Assembly: GCF_947172395.1 (NCBI RefSeq)
Contig: NC_069084.1
Coordinates: 19,407,418 to 19,471,417, forward strand
Length of the DNA stretch: 64,000 bases
Direction: 5' to 3'
Origin: Bicyclus anynana
Lineage: Eukaryota > Arthropoda > Insecta > Lepidoptera > Nymphalidae
In this document: positions 9,412 through 19,053 of the stretch, one piece after another
Layout: the number at the start of each line of letters is the position of its first letter
Numbering within the stretch: position 1 is the stretch's first letter
The notes under the pieces: model-generated
Database searches by the model: none
What the model was told of the DNA's origin: nothing
Seen by the model: only the letters and a program-made list of their open reading frames with translations
Position numbers and translations under genes: made by a program

Positions 9412-10638
9412 CTCAGAATACAGAAAACCACCAGAAGGAGTGATAGCGCAAAGAAGTGAAGCCATTTAAACTACACATTTTACGATTACTCACTCTGTGT
9501 TTGTCGTGTTGTTTGACGTGCTATACAGGTGACAAATTTAATTAAATTAAGCCGTCTTGTGCTATTCCTTCGTGTAAAAATGCCGTTGGTAAAAAAAAGA
9601 AACTGAATAGGATCACATTTCACGTGTAAGTAGCACAAATAAATATTCTTATGTTAAAATAATGAATAATTTTTACGTGAATTTAGTTGTCATAGAAACC
9701 AATGACTTCATTTTGTAAGTGTTGCCAATGTAATTGTTTTGATTTTCCCTACTTTTAATTTCAATTCAAGGATTTATTATTTATGTAAAATATTAATCAA
9801 CTAAATAGGTAGGCATAGGTTCCGGCAATTAAGTTGAAATAAAATTGTGGTAATCAGCGCAGATAAAGAAAGTGTAAAATAATCTTAAAGCTTTAAAATT
9901 TTACAAATAACAATGGCGTGCTATATTATAATAAGTTCGTTCGTTCTTGTCTGTTTGTGTGTTTGTTTGCACATTTGTTTGTTTTCGTGTGCTTGTTTGG
10001 TCTTTTGTTTGTTTGTGTACCTACTTGTTTGCTTGTTTGTTTGAGCAAGAGGATTAAATAAAATATTTTTATCTTCAAAACACATTCTTAAAAGATATTA
10101 AACCAATTCAATGGCCTTATTTATACTTGAATTTTAAGAGACATAAAAATTAGAGAAATAAGACGAGATAATAATAACTGTGCACACGATTGAAATACAT
10201 ATTTATAATAATAATATAATATAATTATATGGAATATATAAAATTATTGTTGTAAATATGTATTTCTTTAGTTTGTTAGTTGATAAGTTTTATAATTACC
10301 GTCTTATTATATCTATTATTTATTTGTCCTTGTCTTGAATTTTTTAGAGTTCATTTTCTTGCTGACTCTTAGCAATCACTAGAAAACCGGTCCCACTGTT
10401 TTTATTATTTACCATACAAGTTAACATTTAATGTGATGAACTGTACACTTATTGTTTTCCTTTTAACATTATAAATTTTTACCACAAAATAGGGAAAAAT
10501 TTAACAGCCTCATGTACTAGCAACATTACGCGGGTGAGAATTGCGACGAGTGCAGGCTGTTGTGTACAATTTTTGGACACACTGCGCACTATAGAATGAC
10601 ATCTAAACGTGGCTTCTGGTGGTTTTCTGTATTCTGAG
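9412..10638 (+). mobile_element. Non-autonomous P-superfamily-like DNA transposon with THAP remnant
   Basis: Termini are inverted repeats (CTCAGAATACAGAAAACC at the left, its complement at the right, 26 bp in all) flanked by a perfect 8-bp target duplication CCTTATAT (9404-9411, 10639-10646). Removing the element restores sequence matching a second copy of the same Helitron segment near 10738. A short frame at 9549-9626 reads like the start of a THAP zinc-binding domain (PSCAIPSCKNAV ... ITFHV) and ends at a GTAAG donor-like site. THAP plus 8-bp duplication points to the P superfamily. No transposase catalytic region remains. Confidence 0.75.
9549..9626 (+). pseudogene. THAP-domain first-exon remnant of a P-type transposase
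   Basis: Conceptual translation gives Cys-x4-Cys, a basic stretch and TFH, the spacing of the first half of a C2CH THAP domain. The start codon position reads AAG here but ATG in the related copy at 25.4-27.1 kb. The frame ends at GTG/TAAG, which fits a splice donor. Confidence 0.5.
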
Positions 10639-10905
10639 CCTTATATTTTATTTGTTAATTAAAAACTATAATTTTTTTTTTATTTTTTGATGACTTACAA
10701 TAAAAAATCTCATAATACTTTCAATTTTTCACCCCTCTACGATCAACCCCTATTTTTTATTTGTTAATTATAAACTTTAATTTTTTGGCAAAAACCCTAA
10801 AATAGCCCTTTTCTTTTTCCCATACAAATGATTTGTAACTAAAACGTAGTCAATTTGAGCTTTATTGTTATTGTATAAAGTTCATATTAATAATAATTAG
10901 AAAAC

Positions 10906-11091
10906 GGGGTAGGGGTAGGGTAGTGGTAAGGTAGGGTAGGGGTAGGGTAGGGGTAGGGTAGGGGTAGGGTAGGGTAGGGGTAGGGTAGGAGTAGGGTAGG
11001 GTAGGGGTAGGGTAGGGTAGGGGTAGGGTAGGGGTAGGGTAGGGGTAGGGGTAGGGGTAGGGTAGGGGTAGGGTAGGGGTAGGGTAGCGGT
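10906..11091 (+). repeat. GGGTA/GGGGTA microsatellite array
   Basis: About 185 bases of alternating GGGTA and GGGGTA units just inside the 3' end of Helitron 1. The same array type occurs inside at least five other Helitron copies in the window (11.29-11.58, 27.84-27.96, 36.24-36.65, 44.26-44.68, 55.36-55.48 kb). Confidence 0.9.
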
Positions 11092-11144
11092 AGTTGAAAG
11101 TTTACATCGAGTTTCACGCGGACGAAGTCGCGGGCATCCGCTAG

Positions 11145-11634
11145 TCTAATATATAAAATTCTCGTGTCGCGGTGTTCGAACTTGAACTCCTCCGAAACGG
11201 CTCGACCGATTTTGATGAAATTTTTTGTGCATATTCAGTAGGTCTGAGAATCGGCCAACATCTATTTTTCAAACCCCTAAATCCTAGGATAGGGTAGTGG
11301 TAGGGTAGGGGTATGGTATATGGATAGGGTAGGGGTAGGGTAGCGGTAGGGTAGCGGTAGGGTAGGGGTAGGGTAGGGGTAGGGTAGGGTAGTGGTAGGG
11401 TAGGTTTATGGTATAGGGATAGGGTAGGGGTAGGGTAGTGGTAGGGCAGTTGTAGGGTAGGGTAGGGTAGGGGTAGAGTAGAGGTAGGGTAGGGGTAGAG
11501 TAGAGGTAGGGTAGGGGTAGGGTAGGGGTAGGGTAGGGGTAGGGGTAGGAGTATGGTAGTGTAAGGTAGGGATAGGGAAGAAGTGCAAATAAATAAATTA
11601 ATAAGTCAAAGCGAAGCTTGAGCGAGTCTGCTAG
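11145..11634 (+). mobile_element. Non-autonomous Helitron 2, joined head-to-tail to Helitron 1
   Basis: Begins TCTAATATATAAAATTC directly after the CTAG of Helitron 1 and is nearly identical to it for the first 70 bases. It then runs into GGGTA repeats and ends with a different 3' sequence (GAAGCTTGAGCGAGTCTG then CTAG, 11631-11634). The 3' end is shared with the fragment ending at 53035. Confidence 0.75.
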
Positions 11635-12528
11635 TATTATTTATAAAAATCTATACCTCATCCAACTCTACTCAGTAGTTGAGCCCTGAATAGGTAACAT
11701 ACAAAGACACAAACAGATTGACAGACTTATGTATTATGTACTTTATTTAACTAATCTTACACACAGATTATTATTTATGAAATTCAAATTAAATTTTGTT
11801 TTTGCCTTCACTTTGGCAAACACTTTCATAGAATATTGATCCATATTCTCTCTAATTTACATTCTCATTATGGACCACAATCCTAAGGGAAAAAAATACT
11901 TTAAACTATTTTATTTTGCTAATTTGTTTGTGATTCCTATGCCATCCCAATAAGGATTAGTTTCCTTTGTGCACAGGAAACCAATGCCAAATACTTTTAA
12001 AGTATTTATAGCCTGGTATTTGTAAATACTCATACTTGAAAGGTCTAGTATATTTCACAGGCAGGTCTCACCTCTAGGTGCGACCATGTACTTGTATGGT
12101 TTTTGCTAACGTGTGAGTGCAGCCGCTCTGGTAATACTTACTTTGGTTATAGTTTTCTCAAATAGGAGAAGTTTGTGTAACTCTTTTTGACAAATAAAGA
12201 TCTTAAATTAAAATGATTTTTATTTCAGTTTAAAACCATAACAGTATGAGATACAAAAATAATAATCTAGATGATGATTGAAATTAAAACTATGTAAGTG
12301 TCCATAGTGAGTCGCGGCGCAACCTTTTCTTCCCTGACTTTCATTAATACGCAGAAAATACTTAAAAATAATTAATTTTTTAATTTTCTTCACTATACCA
12401 AAATCGCTTTATTCATAGTTTGTTAAAGTGCATTTAGATATGCTAAACAGCCTTAAAAGCATAAGCTAGAAGTTAATAAAATAATAACACACATAATCAA
12501 TAAAAATTCAAGTATATTGATATTTTAA
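11635..12528. other. Intergenic, no gene seen
   Basis: AT-rich. I find no recognisable coding frame, no RNA gene and no repeat shared with other parts of the window. Confidence 0.4.
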
Positions 12529-12662
12529 TTAAATCCTATTTAAAATAGAGTTTAATTCGCAGGTGAACACTATATGTATTTCCCGCAGCAGTCGCCACAG
12601 GCCGATCGCCACTGTGTTCCGGTGTAGGAATGCTACCCAGGATGCATAAAGGAAACGCATAC

Positions 12663-12777
12663 CCGGCAGCTCGGACGCGGCGCCTGCGGTCGCACGGGGC
12701 GCGGCGGGCGGCTCGGACGCACCCGGCGCGTCGGCCGCCGCGCGCGCCGTCACCAGCAGCAGCAGCAGCGCCAGCAT
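12663..12777 (-). CDS. Candidate first coding exon of a secreted protein
   Basis: On the minus strand ATG at 12777 opens a hydrophobic leader (MLALLLLLVTARAAADA) typical of a signal peptide. An Ala/Pro-rich, very GC-rich segment follows, then a possible GT donor (GTATGC at 12662-12657). Reading past the donor gives AT-rich, non-coding-looking sequence. The composition matches the GC-rich exons of real genes here and contrasts with the surroundings. A second donor-like GTGCGT lies within the exon. No downstream exon was identified to the left, so product and exon end are unknown. Confidence 0.4.
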
Positions 12778-12879
12778 GGCAGCCGCCGCCGGTCAGCGAG
12801 CCGGCATCCACCTGTAGCGGCGCCGCACTCGCCGGCCGGGAGCAGGGATTCTATTTCCTCGATAATAAATAAAAGTAGT

Positions 12880-14214
12880 CAACCACTTTACTCAGTCAGT
12901 ATCTCCCTAATGTATACAACAGAGCGATTTTCAATTTGCTTTCCAAACTTCGATTATTTTCATTAAATCAAACATTTCTCTTCAGTCACACTTTTCACAA
13001 ACAGTAAACACAGCAGTCGCCAGTCACAGATCAATATTACTATAACACAAATTACAAAACAAAAACAAAACACGTAGTGACCACTAACTACTGACCACAA
13101 ACGGCTAAACGTAGTATTAATCTGTGGGTTAAAGAAACTACTGACATTACATAGAGTACTTATCTATATTCTGTGAACACAAAACAAAACAAACCGCAAG
13201 TAGTTGTATACTTTTTTTTAATAACTGGCTTTACAGCTAATGGTTCTTACTGTTTTGAGTAATTTTACCTCAAGATCCCTGCTGGCCAAATTGCCTTAGA
13301 GCGCCATCTATAGAGCAGAGCGCGAACCAAGGAGCCGTATGCTGCCGCCCACCTTGGTTCGCGCTAGTTCCTTGTACTGAGGTCGAAATGAACCGACAGA
13401 TCGTTTATAAAATCATAAAATCCACTTAAGCGACTTCCAGTGTATTCTTAATTTCGTGAAACAATTTGTCGTCTATGATTGTGTTTTATCCACAGAGTAT
13501 TTTTTTATAAATTTACTAAAATCAATCAAATTAATACTTTGTCCAGTGGTCTCAAAGCTACCGATTTTTCGATATTTCTACCGATCTGTTCTACCGAAAT
13601 GCAACCTTGCTTTGTTCGATTTTTGAGAAAACATGGAATTTCTCCCGATTTTTCCACCGATTTACACTAAGTTAGCAGCCCTTTTCATGTATTAATTTTA
13701 AGGGAAATTCCTTAGTAATTAATTTAAATGAGTAGTAAATTATTGTGGAATGTCTATACATTTTGGGGTATTCCCATTTGAGTTCTACAACTCTGAGGTT
13801 GTAAGCGGACTTGTCATTGTTTATGTAAACCGAAATCGTAATTTTTTTTACTGGCTTTCGCAACGTGGTTTCACCCAAAGATTACAGTGTATTATTGGAA
13901 CCCGCCTAGTTTCTGTTCCCGTCGGAATTGGGGGATAAAAAAATAATCTATAGTTTGTTCATCAGAGATAATGTAGAATTTCAATAGTGAAAGATTTTTT
14001 CATATCAGTTCAGTAGTTCAGGGGCTTATTTAATGCAAACGAACAAATAACCAATTATTGGTGGCATCATAGATTTACGAGTCGGTACAAGTGGTGGCAT
14101 AATATAACCTGAAGGAATGAACCGATTTTGATTTAGTTATTTTGGTATGAATGTATGTAACATGAAAATCAGTCCAAAATGGCCACCATCCATCCATCCA
14201 TTTTGACAGCCTCC
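12880..14214. other. Intergenic, no gene seen; scattered ACCGAT motifs
   Basis: No convincing gene. From about 13559 the sequence repeats variants of CTACCGATTTTT several times (13559, 13578, 13590, 13640, 13655), and the motif recurs beyond the SINE insertions at 14808-14845 and 15183. This may be one old repeat split by the two SINEs. Confidence 0.35.
13319..13365. repeat. Perfect 14-bp inverted repeat in non-coding sequence
   Basis: AGCGCGAACCAAGG at 13319-13332 and its exact complement at 13352-13365 around a 19-base spacer. It lies about 550 bases upstream of the candidate minus-strand exon, in an otherwise AT-rich stretch. Confidence 0.6.
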
Positions 14215-14538
14215 GTGGCACAGTGGTATGCGCGGTGGATTTACAAGACGGAGGTCCTGGGTTCGATCCCCGGCTGGGCAGATTGAAATTTTCTTAATTT
14301 GTCCAGCTCTGGCTGGTGGGAGGCTTCGGCCGTGGCTAGTTACCACCCTACCGGCAAAGACGTACCGCCAAGCGATTTAGCGTTCCGGTACGATGCTGTG
14401 TAGACACCGAAAGGGGTGTGGATTTTCATCCTCCTCCTAACAAGTTAGCCCGCTTCCATCTCAGACTGCATCATCACTTACCATCAGGTGAGATTGTAGT
14501 CAAGGGCTAACTTGTAAAGAATAAAAAAAAAAAAAAAA
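14215..14538 (+). mobile_element. tRNA-derived SINE, copy 2
   Basis: The head GCCTCCGTGGCACAGTGG (A box) plus GGTTCGATCCC (B box) forms a 72-base tRNA-like unit. A body shared with copies 1 and 3 follows, then a tail with the inverted pair AAGTTAGCCC / GGGCTAACTT and a poly(A) of 16 or more. It is very close in sequence to copy 3, 640 bases downstream in the same orientation. Confidence 0.9.
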
Positions 14539-14847
14539 CCATCTCAAAATAGTCAAGCATATATTTTTTCAAAACTCCCTTAATATGAGTATCAAACTTA
14601 GAAGGTATCAAATGAAAGAGCTTGACTTTTAACTAATAGAAAGACAAAGACAAACTTCAAATTCAAGATGGCCCCCACTCTCCTACTACAAAGTTAGGAA
14701 GGGTTGGGAAATTTTTAATGTAAAAGAGGTATTCTAGCTGCCTCATTGGTCTTGTGTAATAAAAGTTCAGACGAATTAGATAAAAATAAAGTGTTTTTTT
14801 AGTATTCTACCGAGTTAAGCTCCAAATCTACCGATTTTTTGACCGAT

Positions 14848-15177
14848 GACGGCCTCCGTGTCGCAGTGGTATGCGCGGTGGACTTACAAGACGGAGGTCC
14901 TGGGTTCGATCCCCGGCTGGGCAGATTGAGATTTTCTTAATTTGTCCAGGTCTGGCTGGTGGGAGGCTTCAGCCGTGGCTAGTTACCACCCTACCAGCAA
15001 AGACGTACCGCCAAGCGATTTAGCGTTCCGGTACGATGCCGTGTAGAAACCGAAAGGGGTATGGATTTTCATCCTCCTCCTAACAAGTTAGCCCGCTTCC
15101 ATTTTAGACTGCATCATCACTTACCATCAGGTGAGATTGTAGTCAAGGGCTAACTTGTAAAGAATAAAAAAAAAAAA
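14848..15177 (+). mobile_element. tRNA-derived SINE, copy 3
   Basis: Same architecture as copy 2, with only scattered substitutions (for example GTGTCGCAGTGG in the A box region). It ends in poly(A) at 15167-15177. It lies about 430 bases upstream of the NDUFB3 start codon. Confidence 0.9.
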
Positions 15178-15604
15178 CTTATTCTACCGATTTCGTACAG
15201 TGATGTAATGTCTCGAAGACTGATGTCCGACTCCGAGGCCACTGATTCACACAAAGGATTCACAGGGTGTTTACAGGTTTACAGGTCCTCTGTGTTTGTC
15301 CGTGTCACAGATTAAAGCTATCAATCCGTTAGGAGTATTAGTGTTCTGTGGGTACCAATTAGTACGTCAGTGTCAACCGTGGTTCTAAAATCTTCCAAAT
15401 ATCAATTTGAACAGAAAATCTAGAATAAATAGTTAACCTGCTACTCCAGTAAGTAAATAAAAACTTTAAATATTTAAATTAATAAGCTACTGTTACAATA
15501 AAGTATGATGTACATTATGTAACCAAGTAAGGTTAGTTTTGTAGTAGCTACCAAGGTAAATAAATAAATAATAAATATATAAAATTGTGTATATATCCGT
15601 AGAT

Positions 15605-16223
15605 ATGGGCGGACACAGCCACGGGCCTCCTTATACCATCCCCAAGCACACCGACTTCCAAGTGAAAGGAATCCCGCAACTGGAAGAGCTAGAGAAGGCA
15701 CTGGCACAGAAAGGCCTGAAGGACCCCTGGATCAGGTGAGAATCACATCGCAATTACAATTACAGCTGGTTCAACGTTTACTAATATAGCATACTTAATA
15801 AGCTCTACTGTTTTTAAACTTCCTAACACTTTACAGTTTGTGATCAAATTGATTCATCTTTGTGAATCTCAGAAACTTGAACCAATTATAGTATTGTGAT
15901 GCTTCAACCAAACAAAGTGAAGATTCTTTCGGTGGTGTTAAACAATCTCATAAATAGATTCTAGACACTAGACACAGAAAAATAATTTCATACTAATTTC
16001 AAAACTGTTTAGTGTATTGTGTACAGGTATACTCTTATTCTTTTTTGTTGTTTCATGTTGTAGAAATGAAGCCTGGAGGTATCACCCAGGCTTTGGCACA
16101 AAATGGCAGCGTGCCAGAAAACTCTTCTTTAGAGGCTTTGGTCTGGGGCTGGCTTTGACTGTAGCCACTGTGGCGGCAGAGCGCGCGGTGGGCGGCGGCG
16201 ACGCGCACGGCGCTCACCACTAG
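15605..16223 (+). CDS. NDUFB3: NADH dehydrogenase [ubiquinone] 1 beta subcomplex subunit 3 (complex I B12 subunit)
   Basis: Two coding exons, 15605-15735 and 16064-16223, joined in phase at an Arg codon (GT at 15736, AG at 16062-16063). They encode 96 residues, against 98 in human. N-terminal His/Gly/Pro-rich MGGHSHGPPYTIPKH is followed by GIPQLEELEKAL, GLKDPWIRNEAWRY and the single transmembrane helix FRGFGLGLALTVATVA. This is the order of B12, an accessory subunit in the membrane arm of mitochondrial complex I that anchors in the inner membrane. The C-terminal tail is Gly/His-rich. Poly(A) signals lie at 16424-16429 and 16518-16523. A SINE lies just upstream, so the proximal promoter is probably within 15180-15604. 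Confidence 0.95.
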
Positions 16224-16517
16224 ACCTCGGCACGGGAGGGGCCTTGTCTGATGGTGCTGCTGTTCACTGTATAGTTTAATAGTTGTATGATATAGCTTAT
16301 TTATTATGTTTAGTAATCATTGGAGATTTTCAATGTGTTTGCTGAAACTACTCAATAATAACCAGAATAGAATAGATGACAGATAAAATGTATTTCACCT
16401 GTTCAAAATTTATTCTACGAGATAATAAATAATAATGCATGCAAAATATTGATTTTTTTTACATTATTGTAGTGATGTAAATTGACAATATTTGTTAAAT
16501 TAATTAATGAGCGTTAT

Positions 16518-16523
16518 AATAAA
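16518..16523 (+). other. Poly(A) signal AATAAA for NDUFB3
   Basis: Canonical hexamer about 295 bases after the stop; an alternative AATAAA is at 16424-16429. Confidence 0.55.
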
Positions 16524-16715
16524 GCCTGGTCTGAGAAAAACCACAACAAATTGTTAGGTTTATTTTTGTTATTACCTTCTCACAGAGACAAATATCTTAC
16601 ACATGCAACATCAGGGCACCAGGGTGTGTTAGAAAGAAACCCTCGGACTGGACCCTAGAGCCCTACCTAGGTGTGCGAAGGGGTTTCAGGTGTGGGTTTC
16701 AGGGGGGTGTCAGGT

Positions 16716-16749
16716 GTGTTTGCTGACAGGCTTGACTGTCAGCAAACAC
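16716..16749. repeat. Short perfect hairpin, 14-bp stem and 6-base loop
   Basis: GTGTTTGCTGACAG at 16716-16729 and its complement at 16736-16749 around GCTTGA. The stem is too short for a typical animal pre-microRNA. It lies between the NDUFB3 3' end and a dispersed repeat. Confidence 0.5.
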
Positions 16750-16849
16750 TTAGATGCTGTTGGAACCGGGCTGCTCTCTGCATTACAAAGGTATCCACCA
16801 CTTGTGCTTCAATGCTTAAAAGCAATCCACATGTACCTCTGCAAACATA

Positions 16850-17560
16850 TGTTCACTACTCTTGCTCAAAAACACTGTCATATTATACCAAATCGTAAAT
16901 TATATCACTCCACAGCGGGGCTAAAGAAGCATTTCAGCCTCTAGGGGCTAAAGTAATTTTGTTTTTTTAGTTATTGTCTGTTACGAGTACTAGCCAAGTA
17001 CTATCCTACTATAAAACGGAGGAGGTTTTATTCGAAAATAGAATCGTTATATGTAAGGATATTTTGATTGATTGATTTGAAAAATAAATAAAAAACTTTA
17101 AATTGGAATGAAATGCAGCGCTCTTGTCTGTGGAATGCGTTCATTTTTTTAATTTAATTTTTATTGAGTTGTGAATAAAGCGAGATTTGAAGACGTGGGA
17201 CATCCTTTACAATGTAATAATACCTTTGCCTTTTTCTCATGTGAAAAAAATAAAATTAAAAAACGAGAATTTAAAAACCAATTGGAGTAAATACTGAATA
17301 ATACACACTTGACTTTTTTTCAGAAATTCATTGTAAATTTGTGACCGTAACTTACATATTTTTGAACAATAATTGTTATTGTTGTCAACATCTAGTGAGA
17401 ATGGTGATCCTAATTTGGCGATGGATGAAATTTTCAATCTGTTACCATCAGAGTCGAGACGCATTTACTTAAATACTTACCTACGAAAAATTTAATAAGT
17501 GGAGAAAACAATAACGAATGAATTCACTTACAAAAGGAGTTTTTTAAATTATTATCTCGT
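16850..17560 (+). repeat. Dispersed ~0.65-0.7 kb repeat, copy A
   Basis: Shares CTCAAAAACACTGTCATATT, the GCGGGGCTAA and AGCCTCTAGGGGCT motifs, and a long downstream stretch with the inverted copy at about 33130-33780 in Rae1 intron 4. A diverged partial version lies inside the hAT element at 23340-23720. A non-autonomous DNA transposon is likely; termini were not resolved. Confidence 0.6.
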
Positions 17561-17596
17561 TAAACGTTTACCTCACATTAATACATCACTACCTTA

Positions 17597-17719
17597 GCAC
17601 CGCCTTCATACTGATCAGCAGGTAGAACATATTATGATGTTATTTTTCGCTTTTTAGTTTAGTGATAACGTTTTTAGGTTTTGAAGTCGGTTGTATTTTT
17701 TTTATTAAATTTTTTATTA
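17597..17719 (-). repeat. ACCGACTTC-type MITE end fragment
   Basis: The complement matches the arms of the foldback at 39934-40303 (AGTATGAAGGCGGTGCT through ACAACCGACTTC), diverged by several substitutions. Only one arm is present. Confidence 0.7.
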
Positions 17720-18616
17720 TTGGCTTCAGTATAGATTATATTACCCTTCAATTAAAATTTTACAGTTTTATTATAAGTATAGAGTAATGAACATGTAAGG
17801 CTGTTTTTGAGTAAAGTCACTCTACAAGCTGCTTATGTAGTAGACAGTGGTGCAGAGGTTGCTATGCTCTACACTCTTTCTCAGCTCAGCATCGTCTTTC
17901 ACTTCAGATATTATTTTAAACAACAACTATTGACAATGGAGTCATATACAGTGTTAAAGGGGGACAACAAAAAGGAAACTGGCTCACTGGCCCAAAAAAG
18001 CATTCACTTGCACTTGACATTATATTATTTAGACTTTAGACAGACCATGAGTGTAATGAATATAGTTGAGGCACACTTCGCTCATATGACATCTGAAATG
18101 TGTGCTGCTTAAATCTGCACGTACACATACGAGTATACAGGATGCTGGAAAACAGAGGTAGGGGAACATATCTCTTGGGTTATATTCATTACCAAAGCCA
18201 AAAATCAATTAAACATGTTCAAATTTTTGGAGTAAATAACATTTCTTTTGTTAATAAATCTTAATATGGGTCTCCTAAACAAGTAAAAACATCCTTATAT
18301 TATGATGTAGCCAAACTTTAAAATCAAAAAAATGCAAGGATAGATAATGCCTTTAGATAGTCTGAATTATTTGAATGAAAACATTTATATTTTTTAGATG
18401 AAGAGGGAAATACTGCCCAACATCCTGTAGATTGAAGAGCTTGAGAATCACATGTAATGATGATGGAAAATGCCTTAGCAAGGTTGAGAAAACAGATGTC
18501 TGTAATAAATTATAGTTTGTTTTAAGGGTTAAGACATTTGTCTCTAGTGAATCCTTTTTAAGTCCTAGCTACTAAAAGACTTATAGCATCGAGTATTTTA
18601 TCTTGGCAGTGTCAAG
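17720..18616. other. Intergenic, no gene seen
   Basis: Open frames here are short or lack ATG starts and have no recognisable domain. The 101-codon frame at 17807-18112 begins with TTG, not ATG, and I do not consider it a gene. Confidence 0.4.
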
Positions 18617-18706
18617 TTAGCCCGCTTCCATCTTAGACTGCATCATCACTTACCATCAGGTGAGATTGTAGTCAAGGGCTAACTTGTAAAAAATAAAAAA
18701 AAAAAC
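18617..18706 (+). mobile_element. 5'-truncated SINE tail (copy 4)
   Basis: Matches the last 80 or so bases of the SINE family (CCGCTTCCATCTTAGACTGC through GGGCTAACTTG) with an A-rich tail. The tRNA-like head is missing. Confidence 0.85.
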
Positions 18707-19030
18707 ATTTCAACCAATGGTGGTGCAAATGGTAATATTCTCATCTCTTTCATTGTGATGGGAACAAAGAGATGGGCCTGCGACAAGTCCACCACCAATG
18801 GACAATATTTTGTTTATTTCTATCAGTCCTTCAGTTGTTGGAAGGATTTTCCTGTCTCTGTCATTGAAAATTATTTTTATGTTAGCCAACTTTAAATTTT
18901 GTTCTATTTAAAGTTATCTCAAAATTATTGTTATTTGTATTGGTATTGGTATTAGTGGTATTTCTAGAATTTACTGGAGGACTGATCCTAAAGCAGTGAA
19001 TTTGAATACACAAATAATAAAATATGTTTT

Positions 19031-19036
19031 TTTATT
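19031..19036 (-). other. Poly(A) signal for SOSS-B
   Basis: TTTATT on the plus strand is AATAAA on the minus strand, about 18 bases past the stop codon. This would give a very short 3' UTR. Confidence 0.5.
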
Positions 19037-19053
19037 GTGAATGTATAGGGGGG

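Larger units (their letters stand above)
9140..11144 (+). mobile_element. Non-autonomous Helitron 1, interrupted by a P-type element
   Basis: Starts with TC after an A (TCTAATATATAAAATTC) and ends in a palindromic hairpin plus CTAG (GCGGACGAAGTCGCGGG... then CTAG at 11141-11144). A long GGGTA-type array lies just inside the 3' hairpin. No Rep/helicase gene is present. A 1,227-bp P-type element sits inside; without it the Helitron would be about 0.78 kb. It abuts Helitron 2 with no spacer base. Confidence 0.8.

Noticed and set aside
10887..11117. Repetitive Pro/Tyr/Thr/Leu frame on the minus strand
   Set aside because: It is a translation of the GGGTA microsatellite inside a Helitron, not a protein gene.
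14219..14290. Possible tRNA gene with A and B boxes
   Set aside because: The same 72-base head recurs in three elements with a common body and poly(A) tail, so it is a SINE head rather than a functional tRNA.
16671..16944. Overlapping 75- and 84-codon frames downstream of NDUFB3
   Set aside because: No recognisable domain; they overlap a hairpin and a dispersed repeat.
17807..18112. 101-codon frame with a DSGA motif resembling a retropepsin site
   Set aside because: It starts with TTG, lacks the rest of a protease fold, and composition does not look coding; the motif is likely chance.
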